In this document: one piece after another, positions 21,161-33,331 of the stretch | Layout of the letters: the number at the start of each line of letters is the position of its first letter | Numbering within the stretch: the first letter of the stretch is position 1 | Source: Chloranthus sessilifolius | Lineage: Eukaryota; Streptophyta; Magnoliopsida; Chloranthales; Chloranthaceae | DNA: 64,000 bases | Assembly: GCA_021018995.1 (NCBI GenBank) | Contig: CM037593.1 | Span: 14,164,088 to 14,228,087, forward strand | Reading direction: 5' to 3' | Made by a program: the position numbers and the translations under genes | Notes under the pieces: model-generated | Database searches by the model: none | What the model was told of the DNA's origin: nothing | The model's input: only the letters and a program-made list of their open reading frames with translations

Positions 21161-22090
21161 TATCCTTGGATTTTCTTTCTATCACCTTCTTCTCTTCCAT
21201 CTCTTCTCCCGATGGGGTGGCACTTCGAGTTGTATTGATAGCACCAACCCAAGTATCACCCCAAATTCTCAATTCCGTCCATTCTCACCACTCACTTAAT
21301 AAACACATTCTTCGGGTTCAATACCCGGGATACGAAACAAAGAGGAATAAAAGACATTAATAAATAAATAAATAAAAAATGCTCCAAAACTATAAACACA
21401 AGATACCTCCCAAAATTGTTAACCTATGAACTTAAAATGAGAGCCCAAGATAAACAATAAACCCAAAGCCATAAACTCACATATATAAACTACATCCCTG
21501 GAATCATCAATTGACAAGTGCCACACATTTGAACCCCCTACCAATCCGATTGAGTCCAAGATCATACACATACCCCATTTGAAAAGACCACAATCCATGA
21601 TAACCAAGATGAGCCAATTAGCACACAACATTTGCCCCCTTATAAATACAAGCTCCCCAATTCTAGATAGACCAATAGAATTAAAACATCCAACCACCTT
21701 CTAGAACTCATGAGAAATCATACAAATGACATCTCCAGCCACAACAAAAGACAAACAAATATACCTCAAATTACACTTTGAACAAAGCAAATTAAACCTC
21801 AAACAAAACAAACTACGGTGGATAAAATCAAAACCTCAAAACCAAAAATAATGACCAAATAAATGTCCCAAACAAAACCCAACAGAACACATTAATTCCC
21901 TAAACTCCCAATAAATTTAGGATAAACTTTAGAATCAAGAACTAAGTGACATCCTAAACTACACTAAAATGAATCCAACTAATCCATTAACAAATGAACA
22001 AAACCAAAAAAAATGTCCCTTTTTATTCATAATCTAAAGTCTTACAAGTTTCACCAGAGGCATACCTCCTGAATTACAACTCAAAACAAA
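21161..22090. other. No gene recognised
   Basis: A-rich DNA with many short runs and no credible exon. It resembles decayed repetitive DNA. Confidence 0.5.
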
Positions 22091-22096
22091 AACCTA

Positions 22097-22336
22097 ATGC
22101 CTAACATACAACTCAAAATGAAAACTAAACTTGAAATGAGCCAAAACGAGGAGCAGAACGTCCAATCGGAGGCCTCAGAAATGTTGCCACCAAACTTGGA
22201 GATCTTAAACGAGCCACCGGCAGAAGAGACGGGAGGATGGGTTAGGGAGTGCATCCCTCCATTTACATCACCCACTCCCCGCCATATACACCTCCTCCGT
22301 CACTGCCCCATCAACGCTACCTTCACTGCTCCCTAA
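22097..22336 (+). pseudogene. Unidentified acidic coding-like segment
   Basis: An open stretch gives MSQNEEQNVQSEASEML, then PPNLEILNEPPAEETGGW: acidic, proline-rich and protein-like in composition. The family is not recognised. It could be part of a retroelement or a captured exon. Confidence 0.25.
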
Positions 22337-22569
22337 AAAGGAACGGTGTGAAGACCGACGCCCTCATTCCCAATACCGCCCATTCTCAGGGTAATGCTCC
22401 CTTCGGACATCACACTAGAACAAAGATCACGCGAAATAATGAACATAGGAAGAAACCTTATCCCAATCCAACAGTTAGATCACTCAATATTGCTAAAACA
22501 CGACTTTCAGAATGCTAGAACTCTCGAAAAAGGGTCAAACTCGAGACTAAACCCGAAAATGAAAAGCAA

Positions 22570-23460
22570 ATGAAACTCTCACACTTATATAGAGTACAAC
22601 CCTAATCACGCGCACGAGAACATGCGCTTAATTTAATCCCGTGCCACACACGATGCGCTCAATCCAAAACCTGCGCTCCTAGCCAAGCGCGTAATGAGGC
22701 TATCGTCAGCGCAAGTGACGCGACCTTCCGGTCCCCCGCAGACCACAGACTGCGCAATCCAATAAAACGACACCTACTTGACGCTCAATACGAAAGGTCA
22801 CCTCTACAGTGACCGGGCGACCTTCCAATCCCGCGCCCTTGGCATGCCGCACAATCAGTATAAACGCATCATAATAGCCGTGCAATACTGAAACGTCGCC
22901 TGCCCGATGACATAGTGACTCTTCGATCGTGCGCAAGAATCATGGCGCACAATTGGATTACATGTTAATATTCACACGCGTAAACACTCCCCTTAGGCCT
23001 TGAATCACGCTCCTGGGATTGGGCGCGCAATCAGATCAAATGGTTGATATCAAGCGCTTAATTCCTGATTTTACCCGAAATTTACCCCCTCCCGAGCGAG
23101 AGTCACCCTCATCCCATTGCATAGCCCCATGGACTATTCCGAGTGAGAAAAAGACCGTTACTCGCTTTGTCCCATCGTGTAACAAAAACAAAACGTTGAT
23201 CACGCCTCTGACCCTCTTACAAACAAAATATATATGCCCCACGTGACACCTCACCCCTGACCTACCACATCCAAGAAACCATCTCACCCTGTTGTGCAGC
23301 CACTCAAGCATGTCCCACCACGATAAAAACACACATGATGCCACCCCGACATCTAGCCCCATCGTAAAACAAAAAAAATTAGCCACGCCCTCGTGTCCCA
23401 TTGCGAGAGGGCCCAAGAGCAAACTTCCTGCCATGGATACCACTACCCAAAACAAATATA
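22570..23460. mobile_element. LTR-like repeat DNA with GCGC/TTAAGCGC motifs
   Basis: The GC content rises and motifs such as GCGCTTAATT, CAAGCGCTTAATT and ACGCGCACGA recur, along with CCCATTGC/CCCATCGT blocks. The same vocabulary is found at 35.3-37.7 kb in the probable Tat-group LTR, so this is likely a related LTR fragment. No coding sequence seen. Confidence 0.4.
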
Positions 23461-23490
23461 ATAATAAATAATACCAACCGCACTAAAAGA

Positions 23491-23955
23491 CACTACGCGA
23501 AAATCGACAAAAAATAACAGCCCAAAACCGTTGTAAATGTAATAAGCAACGGTTTTGAGCCGTTGCAAGGGCCGTTGTTTATAGAGCAGTGATTTTAATA
23601 AAAAACGGTTCGAAACCGTTGTTCATTTACCAGATAAACCATGGTCCATGTCTGTTACAAAAGAACAACGGTTTTAAGCCGTTGTTTTAACGGATAAAAG
23701 AGTTGTTATTTTTCTTCCGAAACCACGGTCTAAATCAGTGATATATGTAAACAATCGTGACAGACCTTTATTAATTTCCTCCAAGAAACAACGGTTATGG
23801 GCCGTTGTTTGTGGCTGTTGTTAAATAACAACAATGTTAAGCCGTTGTTCCTAATGGGAAAAGGGTTGTTTTTTTAATTCCGAAACCACGGCCTAAATCA
23901 GTGGTATATGAAAACAACTAGTATGGGCCGTTATTATTATTTTTTTTTTAAATTG
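23491..23955 (+). mobile_element. CACTA-type terminus with AACGGTTTTGAGCCGTT subterminal repeats
   Basis: Starts CACTACGCGAAAATCG, a CACTA-type terminal repeat, and is followed by at least six copies of an AACGGTTTT(A/G)AGCCGTTGTT-like palindrome within 450 bp. Such subterminal arrays bind the transposase in En/Spm elements. No transposase or opposite end is visible, so it is a deletion derivative or a fragment. The next 490 bp are AT-rich and empty. Confidence 0.6.
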
Positions 23956-24444
23956 AAAAACTTCCATTTTTTTTACTGTAATAAGAGTCATTTTACCTGT
24001 TACAAATATTGCATCAATCACATATCACTCTACAATGGACAAAATTCATAATCCATTCAACTAAATGAAAAAATAATAAGTCAAAAATAAAATCAATATC
24101 GTATTAATACATTCAACACCATCTCATTAAAATATTCAAAGATATTATATTAATATATTTAACAATATCTTATAAATACATTCAACATCGCCTTATTCGA
24201 GCATGACTCGAATTGCTAATAAGCCCAATGACAGAGAATTTTAATGTCTCATTGCTTGACACCTTTGATTGAGTATATTTCAACTAGTTGTCGAGATGAC
24301 TTTTCTTTTATGATTTGTCTGCCCACTTCTTGTGTGTTTTCAGCTTGCGCCCAGCTCCCATACCACGAGTTCTCCTGCCATAAAAATAAACTTAGTCACA
24401 TTAATAAATTTCATAATAAAATGATACTCAAAGTTTGCATGTGT

Positions 24445-24600
24445 GTTCAGAAAAACGGTTTATTACTGTCGGATTACCCTTTTAGCGGCGGTTTAAAACC
24501 GCCGCAATTCTTTTTACCGGCGATTACAAGTTGCTGATGTTTACTATAGTTGGTAGTTAGTTAATATTATTAACGGCAGCTCAAACCGCCAGTAAAGGTT
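24445..24600. repeat. Subterminal-repeat-like DNA (GCGGCGGTTTAAAACCGCCGC)
   Basis: Inverted motifs such as GCGGTTTAAAACCGC and AACGGCAGCTCAAACCGCC resemble subterminal regions of another CACTA family. No terminus was seen. Confidence 0.4.
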
Positions 24601-24620
24601 TTATTTAAAAATAAATAAAA

Positions 24621-24901
24621 CCATTACTTGCACATACAAAATTGGCACCCCCTTTCACACTTTTTAAAAGAAAACTATACTTTGGAGATCTCTCCCATGT
24701 GGAAATACCATCTAAGCCATTTAATTGAAGGCCATGATCTAAAGATCATTGATACAAAGATTGTGTTTCGAGCCAATCTTTTGGACCAATGATTGATCAT
24801 GGTCGGATGGCTTAGATGGTATTTTGACATGGCATAAGCCCCCAAAATAGTCTTTCCTTTAATTTATGTGTTTGTGCCAACTTTGTGTATACAAGTAATG
24901 G
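24621..24901. mobile_element. Foldback MITE (281 bp)
   Basis: The ends CCATTACTTGCACATACAAA and its near-complement TTGTGTATACAAGTAATGG, and the inner pair AATACCATCTAAGCC / GGCTTAGATGGTATT, define two arms of about 100 bp in inverted orientation around a short centre. No coding capacity. Confidence 0.75.
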
Positions 24902-26190
24902 CTCCAAACTGTGGGTCACGGAGAAAATTTTCCTTTACCAACAAGAGTGCATATGCAGTAAAAGGAGAAATAATCACAAAATTAATTTATCCCCAGTAAC
25001 ATAATTTTAAACATCAATAAACAACTCAAACAGATTAACCTAAGCCATTCAGAAACCCTTACTGACACTGCTTCACTAACATATCCAGAATAAAAAATTG
25101 CCACGAATAACAAGAACAAGCAACCTTAATAAGTCTGTACAAGGACACAAATCTAAAACAATTAACCACCAACAAATCAATTGTTCACAACCATAAAATC
25201 TGCCACAAGTTGCAAGCAAATCTGAAACAGTTTGCACATGAACCAACACATCGACATAGTGTGTGTACCCTCTCTCCAACAATCAGCCTCTCTTCTATAG
25301 TCAAAGTGAAAAAAAGTGATTATCAGCGTAAAACATTAGCTGAAATCAAAACAAAAAAAAACAAATTTGGTATTATGAAACAAATTACCAACTGAAAAAG
25401 ATAACTCACCAATCTCTTGTAAACAATCCAATTTCTTGTCGGTCGATCGCATTGAGTGATTAGCGGTTCGGTATGTCAATAAGTTGAGTACCTCTAGGAA
25501 TGTTCTTCACCATGGATTCTGGATATGTTTTGTAAATAGTAGACCAATGGGTCCATGCTACGAGGATCTAAGCACACCATCTCATATCACAATCTATGAG
25601 ATCCAAATTTTTTCATCAGGCCTGTTAATGTCGTGAAAAAAACAAATCAGGTACTTATGCTTTTTTTGTTTTAATCTGATTGCTAGGATTTTTTTGTTAT
25701 TACATTACTTGCTCCTTATTTATTTTAGTTTCAAAATGATTCAAGTGATTAGAACATGCTAACTAGTAGAATTTTGCATTATTCAATATTATGAGGCTAT
25801 GGCTTAGGGACGACCATGATGAGAAAATTTAGGACGACCATGATCTCAAGATCTATTATGAGAAAATTTGGGACGAAAAAGGAATCTCTATCTTGGATGA
25901 GATTACCTTTTCAGCTTGGGTGAGATTACATTTTCACTTGGTGCAAATGATGGTACCTTTTGTTACATTACATTTTTTATTTCTTTTGTATAGGAAAAAA
26001 TGCTATCACCCACTGCTGGTCCCCTATGTTGGGGTTCTGGGAGGGGTGGATGAGACACAGCCTTACTTATGGCCTTTTATGCACAAAGTGGCTGATCTTC
26101 AAAACTCAAACCCGCGTTTTCAAGCTTTACAGCTCAAGTTTTTTACCATTGCACCAAGCAATGACCTCTTTTCTTCTGTTTATTTTTCTT
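24902..26190. other. No gene recognised
   Basis: AT-rich DNA. An open stretch in 25,893-26,190 precedes the SEC22-like exon but does not resemble the SEC22 N-terminus, so it is probably intron or unrelated sequence. Confidence 0.5.
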
Positions 26191-26199
26191 AATTCATGG

Positions 26200-27075
26200 A
26201 TGGCGAACTACCTGATCGAACACAACATATGCTACCTAACCTTCTGTGATTCTTCCTATCCAAGAAAACTTGCATTCTACTATCTGCAAGATTTGCACAA
26301 GGAGTTTCAGACCGTAGATACCGAACTCGTGGAGACGATTTCCAAACCATATGGCTTCACTAGATTTGGTAACTATATTTTATATTTTTGTTAGGAGTTA
26401 ATGTTTTTTTTTTTTATTAAGTAAAAATAAAATGTAGTCAGTTTGAGAGAATGGTATATGCCGGACCTGAGCCTACGAGATGGTGCATCCAACCCGACCT
26501 GAACCAATGGCGACCCAACCCGATACCCGACCCGACCTGACCCATTGCCCAACCCAAAAACCCGACCTGAAGATCAGGTCAGATGCTCCATGCTTGACCC
26601 GACCCGATGTGTCAAGTTCACGTGCCCAATCTGGTTAATAATAATTGGATGATAAGTGTGAATTTTGGTCCATGGACAAGAGAGATGCTTAGCACCACAA
26701 AGCCTATAACTGACTTTTCATTTGAGGATACTTTGTGATATAACTTAGGGTTAATGGGCTAGCCCATGCTTCAATACCGATAATCTATTGCTATTGATTA
26801 AGGTGATTCTTCATGGCCGACAGTTACAGATTCCATGGGCCCTGACATCTGTGATTGTCAGCTTTGGACATGTTTTAACCTCTGGCAAAACGTAAAAGAC
26901 TCCAAATATCAATTGATTTGAGTTGAGTCACTTTCTTATGTAGATTCTATCATTGGAAATGTCAAAAAGCAGTTCATGAATACAAGAACCCAAGTGAACC
27001 TCTCTAAGCTAAATGCTAACCGTAGGCAAGATCTGGATATTGTGAATAGATACTTAGAGGGCAATGAATAGGTAC
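26200..27075 (+). pseudogene. SEC22-like longin-domain SNARE, internal exons only
   Basis: One exon (about 26,205-26,370) encodes YLIEHNICYLTFCDSSYPRK and then LAFYYLQDLHKEF...SKPYGFTRFG, the second half of a SEC22-type longin domain, and stops at a GT donor. A second block at about 26,945-27,070 encodes DSIIGNVKKQFMNTRTQVNL and SKLNANRRQDLDIV, which continues the same protein family. SEC22 is an R-SNARE of ER-Golgi traffic; plants also have a divergent SEC22-like paralog, which these words resemble more. The N-terminus and the membrane anchor are absent and the reading frame ends soon after, so this is a gene fragment. Confidence 0.75.
26460..26640. repeat. CCGACCCGA-type repeat (MITE-like)
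   Basis: Runs of ACCCGACC/CCCGACCCGACC typical of a common plant MITE. It lies in the intron between the two SEC22-like exons. A related sequence is at 29,170-29,475. Confidence 0.55.
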
Positions 27076-27400
27076 TTAGAATTTAATCATAATGGCATGA
27101 GAAATGAAGAGCAAGACATGAGACCATCTACCTATGCACTGTGACTATGTACTATATCTCACACAGTCAAAGACCTTTGAAGCAATTTGGGAACTCTCCA
27201 AACATCTATGACACCTAGACATTTGGCACTTGTGTCACGTGTCTAGGCAACACTAATCTAAAGATTTCATCTATCTCTTATATCAAGTATTTCATTTTTT
27301 ACTTTTTTTTATGTAGTGTATCCCAGATTGGCGCTTAGGAGTGTTGAATAGCTGTGTCAGGTTGAGCATCTGTTGATTCATTGTCCAATGGCATAATCAG

Positions 27401-27502
27401 ATTCGGACATACTTTGTGGATCTATTTCAGGCATGTTGCTTCCTAAGAACTTGTGTGGAGTTATTCGGACGTACTTTGTGGATCTATTTCAGGCATGTTG
27501 CC
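27401..27502. repeat. Direct repeat of about 39 bp, period 62
   Basis: ATTCGGAC(A/G)TACTTTGTGG and the following TCTATTTCAGGCATGTTGC occur at 27,401 and again at 27,463. Confidence 0.9.
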
Positions 27503-27698
27503 TCCCTAAAAGAAATATATACTAAAAAAAAAAAAAAAGTAAATTTTCAATTACAAATCGAAACCGGTGCATCATTGACATGACATCAGGGTTTTTAAAG
27601 AGAGCCTATTAAGAAAATTTCCAAGAAAAGAATTCTACAGAATAGCATTAAGGTGAACTTCTTCCAAGACATTATAAACCTGCTAAACCGCACAAGAA

Positions 27699-27965
27699 AG
27701 TAAGGGTGCAGATTCGGTTAACTGAACTGAACCGAAATTTCAGTTCTGGATTCGATTCAACCTACACCGAAACTGAAATGATTCAGTTTTGGTTTGGGCT
27801 AATAATTTTCTCAAATGATCGGAACCGAAACCGAATGGAAAAAATCGGCAAGGATTTGTCTTTTCTCGTTTTTTTTTTTCTTTTCATCATTTTGTCCGCT
27901 TTTTCGGTTTTTTTTTTTCCTGATTTTGGGTTGGTTTTCTAAACCTACCAAAACGCAAGTTTCAA
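27699..27965. mobile_element. hAT-like MITE fragment
   Basis: GGGTGCAGATTCGGTTAACT followed by alternating AACCGAA/TTCAGTT motifs and T-runs resembles the element at 12,600-12,995. The right terminal repeat was not found, so it is probably truncated. Confidence 0.45.
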
Positions 27966-28051
27966 ACTTCCATACCCTTGCCTGGAAGAAAATATATATT
28001 TAATCTAAAAAACTCTAGATAGTTTTCTTTATGAAACCCAAACTCTAAAAC

Positions 28052-28083
<32 letters not shown>

Positions 28084-28644
28084 CTATGAAAGCCAAAAGC
28101 TTAATGATCTATAAACAGAAATATGAAAAATAGTCACATACAACTGCCTTGTGACTGGCTAATCTCCAAATTGACAGAGCCCGTGCCACTGATGAAGCAG
28201 CAGCAGCTGTAGCCACCCGTATCCTACAGGAACGATAACATGTTAGCTATCGTCAAGTATTTGTTGAAAACCATCTCAAATTTAGGAAGCAATATATTGA
28301 TTCTCTCAAATTAGGCGGAAAAATCTTTGTTATAAAGAATTTATACCAAACTAAGATATATGTGAATCTAAAATGTCCAACTCATGATCACACAGTGCTA
28401 AGGTGTGAGGACAAGATATGTTCCATCACTAGATTTTAAGACATGACAGACATGTTCCATAACTTAAATACTGTCCAATCATAGATTTAAAGATGCTAGA
28501 TTGACTTATATATAGCTATGATACATTTCTTATATAAGATCCAAATTAAACAAACAATATTCTATTTAATTTCCATCTCATCTTACCTTTTATGCACGTC
28601 AACATATTCGTCGGTTTCATCTACAATCTCCTCCTACATTGGCA

Positions 28645-28996
28645 AAAGAAATATGAAGCAATCAGGTAATTAAAAACTAAGTAAACATAGAAAAGACATG
28701 AAGCTAATTTGGCACATCATAGCAGGCATTTTGTTAATCTCGGACAAGCTAGCACCCATTACCATGTGTCAAAATTCCAGACAAAAATGATACGTATCAG
28801 TTTGGGAGCAGACCATAAGAAATATGAAGCAGTCAGTTAATTGAGAACTAAATAAACACAGAAAAGATAGGAAGCTAATTTGGCACATCATAGTAGGCAG
28901 TTTGTTCATCTCGGACAAGCTAGCACCCATTACCATGTGTCAAAATTTCAGACAAAAATGATACGTATTTTCTGATACATATCAGTTTGGGAGCAG
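28645..28996. repeat. Tandem duplication of about 170 bp
   Basis: Two copies beginning AAGAAATATGAAGCA and containing GCTAATTTGGCACATCATAG and GCTAGCACCCATTACCATG lie head to tail in the intron of the DUF21 pseudogene. They are followed by TACGTATCAG-type repeats to about 29,095. Confidence 0.9.
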
Positions 28997-29169
28997 ATCG
29001 TGTCGATACGATATGTATCGGATGATACATACCACGAATGTATTGTTCAAAACCGATATGTATCAGTTTAGGAATTGGCCGATACGTACTGGAAAACTGA
29101 GATTTTGACCCGTGCCCATTACAGAACATGGATCAATGAATTCAACACAATATGAAGGCAGAGATAATT

Positions 29170-29475
29170 AGGGCACTCAATGGGTCAGGTACTAATTTTG
29201 GCTGCCCAATAAGAAAATCGCAAATGCTCAACCCGACCCGATGCAATGGAAGGTGCACCCAAGCCAACCCGAAAACCTGACCCGATCCGATGCCCAAGCG
29301 AAAACCCGACCCGACCCGGTAAAACCCCCTATATTTTATGTTTTTACATAGAAAATATCAGGTCGGGTCGACCTGACTCGAAGGTCGGGTCGGATGTTTG
29401 ATGCCCGACCCGGTAAAATATCTAGTTGGGTCTGGCCAGGTATCTGGTCGACCATACCTATTCACATCCCTACAG
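29170..29475. mobile_element. GGGTCGGGTC-type MITE in the DUF21 intron
   Basis: CCCGACCCGA/TCGGGTCGG repeats, ending near GGGATGTGAATAGG when read on the minus strand, form a common plant non-autonomous element. Exact termini are uncertain. Confidence 0.5.
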
Positions 29476-29868
29476 ATGAGTAAATTATAATGTAAAGGAT
29501 AAAAAATCAGAGCACAATGATTTACTTGTAGAAGTTCTTCAAATACATCCTCTAGGGTGATGATACCAATGACCTCCCCATCTTCAATATCAATGCCTGC
29601 CACATCATTTTGTTGCAAAGATGGCAGCTTATTTACATTGAGCTGCTTATATGGCCGCTTTTCAATGTCAACAAAAACACCATCCGATTTCTCATCCTGC
29701 TTAGCTAGCAAAGGAGTGGTTAATTTAGTGTACTCCTCGCTAACTTGTTCGTTTCTACATCTTAACCACAACCGCCATATGACTACTTCCTTTTTGGAAA
29801 TCATTCAATATAACATAAAGAGGCATATCCGATGGAACCCTGGTAACAGTTGGAATGTAAACATAAAA

Positions 29869-30843
29869 TTCCTAAATCGAATCATTGAATTTATCAAAAA
29901 TAAATGATACATCTATTTCTACGCCGAAAAATCTCGAACACTTGATGAACACCATCAAAATTAGATCAAACACAACCACAACACGTGCAAATCAAGTAAT
30001 AGAGCAGGAGTGTACTACAACAGATTACAAATTGAAAAGCCTGCCATAGAGACACCGAAATAGAACCAAAATCTGCTATAAATCATGGATTTATACAAGT
30101 TAACAGCAGCGATAAATTAGTTTTAATAAACTACAAATACATCAGCAATAAGCAGTCAAAGTGCGAGGTTGTGCGTGGACTGCAAGCTTTGGTATAAAAT
30201 CTCGATTTATTAAAATATATTTTATTAAATGCAGCTGCAACAGAGATCACGTCTTATGGCCATGATCTCAAAAATCACGTCTTATGACCAGAAGAGTTTA
30301 CTAGGATTAGTAAGCTTCCTGAATTTTCCTAATTATTATAAAATATATGATTCATCTTTGATTAGTACGCTTCCTGAATTTTCCAAATTTGATCTATGCT
30401 TGCTAGATTAAAGTCAAGTGCACATCGGTGACATATGCATCATTGGACAAAAGAAGCCTCTCAAAAAACCCAATGTCAAGACCGTATCAATCATAGAAAT
30501 ACATAAGCTAGGGACAGTCAAAGGGTAGACAGGGCCTTCAAGAGGCTAATTTTGCCCGGGTCAAAGATTGGTCCATTTATCAATTGGGACGGAAATAGGT
30601 CATGCCCTGCTGCATAAACTGATCAAGCTGGCAAGTTTGCCTGACCTAAATGTTGAAATACATTTAGGCTCTGGTCTGGCCCATTTCTTAATCCAGTTGA
30701 TTTAATAAGTGTAGATAGACAAACTTTAGGTTACCTGCTGAATTTCTAAGAATCAAACTAAAATCAATCACATGATCTCTATATGCTGTTTGAGCCATAT
30801 ATTTTCTTGCATATTAAAATCAATAAGAGGAAGAGTTTCATAC
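29869..30843. other. No gene recognised
   Basis: A short direct repeat (TTAGTA(A/C)GCTTCCTGAATTTTCC at about 30,308 and 30,361) lies here. The next phototropin exon, which should start with CRFLQG, was looked for on the minus strand and not found. Confidence 0.5.
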
Positions 30844-31640
30844 CAGTTTCTACCAATTATTTCCTTTGAAAGATAACCACTCATACTGAAAAACCCAGCA
30901 CTGGCATACATTATTGGGCAATCCTCTCTGGTCGCATCTGAAACCACAAAAGTTTGTTGCAGTGTAGACAAGGCATCCTTTAGTTCTTGAGAGACCCTAG
31001 GGAAACGTGATTCAAATCCAAAAGTTGATTCTGTAGACGGCCTCATAGAGTCCACAATTCTTTCTAGAGAATTTTTACTTCCTTCTGATGACATTTCCGC
31101 TAATTGGGCATCACCCGCTACATTTTCTTTGTTAATTACCAGGCCCCATTCTGCTGCCCTTTGAGCCATACTAGCTTCACCTATAGAACGGCCACCTTCA
31201 TATGGCACCTCCAAGAAATCATTACCATTCTGGGTGTTCCCATGTAAATCTGTTTGGGGGCCCTTAGCAGTCATAGATTTCAACGTCTCTGTGGTAAATT
31301 CCATTCATTTGTGGACAGGTTCTCTACCAAATGGAGTCCTTGATGACCCCTCACGCATATGAGGAAAACTCTGGCTTTCACTCTCTATACTTTCACCAGG
31401 CAGTTTGATAGATTGATCTTCATCCGGAGACTGAGTTGAGCTGAGAATCGTCGGTTGATCATGCATGGCTGTATAATTCACCGGGTTGAAGACTTCAATT
31501 GATTGCCACTGTTCTCTACTACTGGATGGATCCTTTGAAGATGAAGATGAGGCATAAAAACTTGCTTCAGTTGAATTCATAGGCCCTGTCTTTGAGTTCT
31601 CCTTCTTAAATTGTCCCTGAACTGATGCCTCTGCCAACAC
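30844..31640 (-). pseudogene. Phototropin N-terminal exon (start of LOV1)
   Basis: A minus-strand exon encodes a Ser-rich phototropin N-terminus (SSSREQWQSIEVFNP; AAEWGLVINKE) and then the start of the LOV1 domain: FPRVSQELKDALSTLQQTFV, VSDATREDCPIMYASAGFF, SMSGYLSKEIIGRN. It ends at a GT donor exactly where phototropin genes split GRN/CRFLQ. Phototropins are plasma-membrane blue-light receptor kinases; LOV1 binds FMN through the Cys of NCRFLQ, which belongs to the next exon and is absent here. A TGA interrupts the frame between EPVHK and MEFTTE (about 31,305). With no downstream exons the piece is non-functional. Confidence 0.88.
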
Positions 31641-33237
31641 AAGTTCGTTTTTTGTAAATTAAGTTCATCCTTCAAACGTCACGATATGTCCCTGATTATG
31701 CATCTTTCTACATCCAAATGAAAATCAAATTTGTAAGAACAGCATTTAGACATCTGTAGCTCAATGATCTCCATAAATTTGGACAACGGTGGACATATAA
31801 TACGTTGATTCGAAGAAGGAAAAAACTATTTATTTTCCAAAATATAGTGTGCAAAGAATATGTTTATGTATCCCCTCCATGTGCCAGAACAGTTGGCATT
31901 CCTGTTTTTAATGTCCAACATGCACTGCTTCAATCTAAAGTAACTATGGTGGAATAAAAAACTATTTATAAAAAGACATGGTACAAGAACTTGAATCTGA
32001 ATCTGTCAGCCAGATCTGAGTAAACTCAACTGAGAATTTTTAAAAACTCACGTACCTGGTTCCCTCCAAAACCAAACTGTGTAACTCGGCCAAGTTTTAG
32101 TGATTGCATAATGAGCCAAACTTAAAAGATTATCATCTAAATCCAATGGCCCTAACTCAACCTCACAAAACCGGCTTGTAAGGTGAGGATTGCCCAGTTT
32201 ATATATAGCCCAAGACATCCAAGTCCACAGGCAATGTGGGACTGTTCTAACAAAAATTGTATGAGCCAAACATCAGTTGTAATAATCATCTAAAAGCCTA
32301 GAATAGATTATCATCTAAAGTAAAGCTAATTATTTTCACAACCAATCATGTTTTGCTGAACTAAAGAAAATAGAAAAAACTAGAATGGAACTGTAAACTT
32401 TAGACTCTGTGAGAAAAAATTTAATCCTATTTGCGCCTGTTGACAGACTGAGAGATCTCTTGAACTTTAAGAAGAATTTGCCTCCACATGATTCCGAAAT
32501 TTCTATTGAAATGTAGCAAGAAAAGATTTGAGATTGACTAATTTAATTGTTTAGGTTCCAGTACTGTCGGACCTAAGAAAACCCCTGAATTTAAAAATAT
32601 AATAAAAAAATCCTTCTAAAATCATACCAACTAATGAATACAATCCTGAGTAAATAACTGAAAAACCAAAAATTTTGCAAAGTATAAAAACGAAAATTGG
32701 CAACGAATATAAACACAAAACCTTTAAATATAGCCGATGAAATGCAACAGGTAAGGCTTCAGATCACTAAAGATTCTACTGAAAAATTCTTCAAGTTGTA
32801 TTAAATCAAAACCATTCAAAGGCCTCACAAAGATAAAATATGCAACAATTTAACAGGATGTGATAAAATTTTATTACCAAGAAAATGACTTGGTCATGAA
32901 ATTAACAATAAATATTATATTTTAAAAAAATATCTCCAACAGTTCCACTATAAAAAAAAAAGTTAATTTACTCATTTGATTACCAGCAGAAATGACAATT
33001 CTACTAATAATAAACTGACACGACACAAAATTTTAGTGAGAAATGACTAGTCCTACAATAAAATGACATAAATTCCCGCCAAAACTAATAATTTAAAACG
33101 AGAAACTCGAAGCACTAAACTGAAAATAGGCCAATATGAAGGAAATTATTACATCAGTTTTCTTCTACTAGAGAGCTTCTTCACTGCCACTTTTCATGCA
33201 AAATCATCAAAACAAATTCGAGCTAGCTTCCAAATAG
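31641..33237. other. Upstream of the phototropin fragment, no gene seen
   Basis: AT-rich DNA that may include the former 5' intron. Contains a solo TRIM LTR (32,138-32,252). Confidence 0.5.
32138..32252 (-). mobile_element. Solo TRIM LTR
   Basis: Matches the 118-bp LTRs at 16.3-16.9 kb (CCTAACTCAACCTCACAAAA, CGGCTTGTAAGGTGAGG, CAATGTGGGACT) and ends TTCTAACA. No internal segment is present. Confidence 0.85.
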
Positions 33238-33331
33238 CAGCAACAGATTCAATCCTAAGAAGCTCACAATGCCCTAATTCACGCAGCAACAGATTCAATC
33301 CTAAGCAGCTCGCAATGCCCTAATTCACGCA
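33238..33331. repeat. Two tandem copies of a 45-bp unit
   Basis: GCAGCAACAGATTCAATCCT ... CCCTAATTCAC occurs at 33,238 and 33,283 with two mismatches. An (ATT)n run follows at about 33,383-33,410. Confidence 0.93.

Larger units (their letters stand above)
28109..29868 (-). pseudogene. DUF21/CBS-domain protein, C-terminal exons
   Basis: Three exons on the minus strand. The first (about 29,868-29,526) reads PTVTRVPSDMPLYVILNDFQ, KGSSHMAVVV, then after a break NEQVSEEYTKLTTPLLAKQ and GEVIGIITLEDVFEELLQ, ending at a GT donor. The second (28,633-28,587) reads EEIVDETDEYVDVHKR. The third (28,223-28,109) reads IRVATAAAASSVARALS and ends at a TAG. This is the CBS2 end and tail of plant DUF21 (CNNM/CorC-like) membrane proteins thought to handle divalent cations. 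The DUF21 membrane domain and CBS1 are missing. A one-base shift with stops follows KGSSHMAVVVKM, and a proper acceptor before the first exon is lacking, so it is a pseudogene. Intron 1 contains a MITE and a tandem duplication. Confidence 0.85.

Noticed and set aside
21300-21335. tRNA T-arm-like GGTTCAATACCC
   Set aside because: No acceptor stem, D-arm or anticodon arm upstream; chance match.
22706-23455. Minus-strand open frames of 76 and 139 residues
   Set aside because: They lie in GC-richer LTR-like sequence. The translations have no recognisable family and mirror plus-strand repeats.
25893-26190. Open frame directly before the SEC22-like exon, as its N-terminus
   Set aside because: The translation does not resemble the start of the longin domain; probably intronic or unrelated.
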